From assembly GCA_026417375.1 (NCBI GenBank), contig JAOADJ010000001.1:25336-89335 (forward strand): a DNA stretch of 64,000 nt, written 5' to 3'. Under the pieces are notes generated by a model that searched no databases, was not told the origin of the DNA, and saw only the letters and a list, made by a program, of their open reading frames with translations. The translations under genes were made by a program, and so were the position numbers. Source of the stretch: Melioribacteraceae bacterium. Lineage in GTDB: Bacteria > Bacteroidota > Ignavibacteria > Ignavibacteriales > Melioribacteraceae. Below are positions 62,598-64,000 of this stretch, in pieces; position 1 is the stretch's first letter; each line of letters starts with the position of its first letter.

Positions 62598-63210
62598 GTA
62601 TTATGCCGGCATTGATGTTCAAATTAAACGAGGTTGTTCTTATTATATAATTGATACTAACAAAAAGTATTTTTCAAGCGGATGGATTAAAGATCAAATA
62701 CCACAATCTTTTCGCAATCTATTTTTAGATCTAACTAAAAACTATAATGAATTAGTTGCCATTGGTATTGATGCACCAAGAATGCCTATTGATAAACTTC
62801 GTAAAAGGAGTTTTAACAAGAAAACAAATTCCTGGACAAATAATAGTGATGAGAAACTTGGCAGAGAATGCGAAGTAATAATCAAATCTTACAACATCGC
62901 AAATCCTCAATGGACAAGAACAATTAAAGATTTACCAGAATGGATGAAACTCGGCTTTTCGATTTATAATGCACTTAAAGATTTTCCATTTGTGTATGAA
63001 GTTTTTCCATCTGCTTCATATAGAATGTTGGAAAAAGAAAATGTAAAGTATGAATTATGCCTGAACAATTTTTCTTCTGGCATGAAAGATATGTTGGATG
63101 CTTCCATTGCAGCAATTACAGTTTATGATTTTCTAAAAGGAAGAGGCTGTGAAATTGTCGGTGGTGATGGCTTGGGAACGATTGTACTTCAGAGAAGAAT
63201 AGAGAATTGA
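62572..63210 (+). CDS. DUF429 family protein (RNase H-like fold)
   Basis: 212 aa. GIDVQ near the N-terminus, then AIGIDAPRMP, EVFPSASYRML and the late MLDASIAAITVYDFL supply the acidic residues of a predicted RNase H-like nuclease fold. Function unknown. The ATG at 62572 overlaps ldh by 26 nt (a second ATG at 62578 is possible). Confidence 0.85.
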   Translation: MSMKTKKVKYYAGIDVQIKRGCSYYIIDTNKKYFSSGWIKDQIPQSFRNLFLDLTKNYNELVAIGIDAPRMPIDKLRKRSFNKKTNSWTNNSDEKLGRECEVIIKSYNIANPQWTRTIKDLPEWMKLGFSIYNALKDFPFVYEVFPSASYRMLEKENVKYELCLNNFSSGMKDMLDASIAAITVYDFLKGRGCEIVGGDGLGTIVLQRRIEN

Positions 63211-63290
63211 AAAATATATTAGAACAGATTTTTCGTTTGAATTAAATTGTTTCTATCGAATTATTATTATCATTACATTGTTTGGATAAT

Positions 63291-64000
63291 ATGAAGATAC
63301 TATTAACCGGCGCTACCGGATATATTGGAAAAAGACTTCTCCCCTCTCTTTTAGATAAAGGGTACGAGGTTATTTGTTGTGTAAGAGATAAAACCCGGTT
63401 TCCTAAAGAAGGTTTCTATTCACATCCTTCAATTAAACTTTTTGAAGTCGATTTTCTTAAACCGACTTCAATAACAGAAGAATTAAAAGATATTGATGCA
63501 GCTTATTATTTAATTCATTCAATGAGTTCCGGCATAAGTGATTTTGAAAAGCTTGAATCAGAAACAGCCCAAAATTTTGTGACTCTTATAAATAAAACAT
63601 CTGCGAAACAGATAATTTATTTAAGCGGAATTACAAATGAAAAAAAATTATCCAGTCATTTAAACTCTCGTAAAAATGTTGAAGAAATTTTAAAACGTGG
63701 TAATGTTCCTGTAACAACACTAAAAGCTGGAATTATTGTAGGCAGTGGAAGCGCGTCGTTCGAAATAATAAGAGACCTTGTTGAAAAACTTCCGATTATG
63801 ATTGCACCCAGGTGGCTTAAAACAAAACATCAACCAATTGCAATACGCAATGTTGTTGAATGTCTTACCGGAGTATTACTAAATCAAAAAACATTTGGAA
63901 AAGACTATGATATCGGCGGACCAGACATTATCTCTTATAAAGAAATGCTTCTTCAATTTGCAGAAGCAAGAGGACTTAAGAGAAAAATATATTCAGTTCC
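63291..64000 (+). CDS. SDR-type NAD(P)-binding protein, 3' end beyond window
   Basis: Absent from the ORF track because it is open at the window edge. ATG at 63291 reads MKILLTGATGYIGKRLLPSLLDKGYEVICCVRDKTRF, then AYYLIHSMSSG, IIYLSGITNE and LKAGIIVGSGSASFEIIRDLVEKLPIMIAPRWL. This matches the atypical SDR group (YbjT-like, DUF2867-associated) of quinone/flavin-type or lipid-linked reductases. 236 codons are visible; the C-terminal domain is not. Confidence 0.85.
   Translation, partial: MKILLTGATGYIGKRLLPSLLDKGYEVICCVRDKTRFPKEGFYSHPSIKLFEVDFLKPTSITEELKDIDAAYYLIHSMSSGISDFEKLESETAQNFVTLINKTSAKQIIYLSGITNEKKLSSHLNSRKNVEEILKRGNVPVTTLKAGIIVGSGSASFEIIRDLVEKLPIMIAPRWLKTKHQPIAIRNVVECLTGVLLNQKTFGKDYDIGGPDIISYKEMLLQFAEARGLKRKIYSV

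Overview
The window is AT-rich, gene-dense bacterial chromosome from what looks like the Ignavibacteria / Bacteroidota-Chlorobi lineage. The evidence is direct: three large exported proteins end in the type IX secretion (T9SS) sorting domain with the QNYPNPFNP signature typical of Ignavibacteria. Several genes have the Bacteroidota-type promoter (TTTG, about 20 nt, TAnnTTTG). There is also a Bacteroidota-style exbB-exbD-exbD-tonB-pstS-like cluster. Shine-Dalgarno sites are common, unlike in many true Bacteroidetes. I see no rRNA, tRNA, CRISPR array, insertion sequence, phage or origin.

Layout: 1-3.7 kb is a Ton energisation operon, followed (reading the minus strand upstream) by an NtrC-type response regulator and its sensor kinase (3.8-7.0 kb). 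7.1-10.9 kb holds a GH2 glycosidase, an M1 peptidase and a half-size TauE protein. 11-13 kb is a thiol-redox divergon (glutaredoxin-groES versus thioredoxin-like/trxB). 13-17.3 kb holds a sugar kinase, a PEGA lipoprotein, an unrecognised translationally coupled lipoprotein/membrane trio, a DUF2203 protein and a MarR regulator. 17.4-22 kb has DUF1015, a TPR histidine kinase and serC. 22.4-24.5 kb is a pyrimidine-salvage set (ATP-cone/uridine-kinase-like fusion and FCY1-type cytosine deaminase). 24.6-31 kb holds a GH92 mannosidase, alr and several small genes. 31-39.6 kb has outer-membrane and T9SS-exported proteins (GH3 enzyme, 14-blade propeller). 40-45.7 kb is rpmH-rnpA-yidD-yidC followed by a patatin/surface-antigen protein. 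46-50.3 kb is a sigma-54 activator divergent from PII-porin-Amt. 50.3-53.9 kb encodes a very large transmembrane Ser/Thr kinase with FG-GAP and UnbV ectodomains. 54-60 kb holds glgA, a metallophosphoesterase, a CE15-like glucuronoyl esterase and a YdjC deacetylase. 60-64 kb (AbgT transporter, L-lactate dehydrogenase, DUF429, SDR) has visibly higher GC.

Together the genes suggest a heterotroph that degrades plant or microbial polysaccharides with secreted glycosidases and esterases (GH2, GH3, GH92, CE15, YdjC), takes products up through a Ton system, and invests heavily in signal transduction. The most interesting unexplained element is a GC-rich, strongly structured 80-nt intergenic segment between the sigma-54 activator gene and rpmH. 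It has a near-consensus sigma-54 promoter (TGGCAC-N5-TTGAA) on one side and a separate rpmH promoter on the other, an arrangement reminiscent of sigma-54-dependent small RNAs such as Qrr beside luxO. The tripartite lipoprotein/FG-GAP/Ser-Thr kinase is the second most unusual item.
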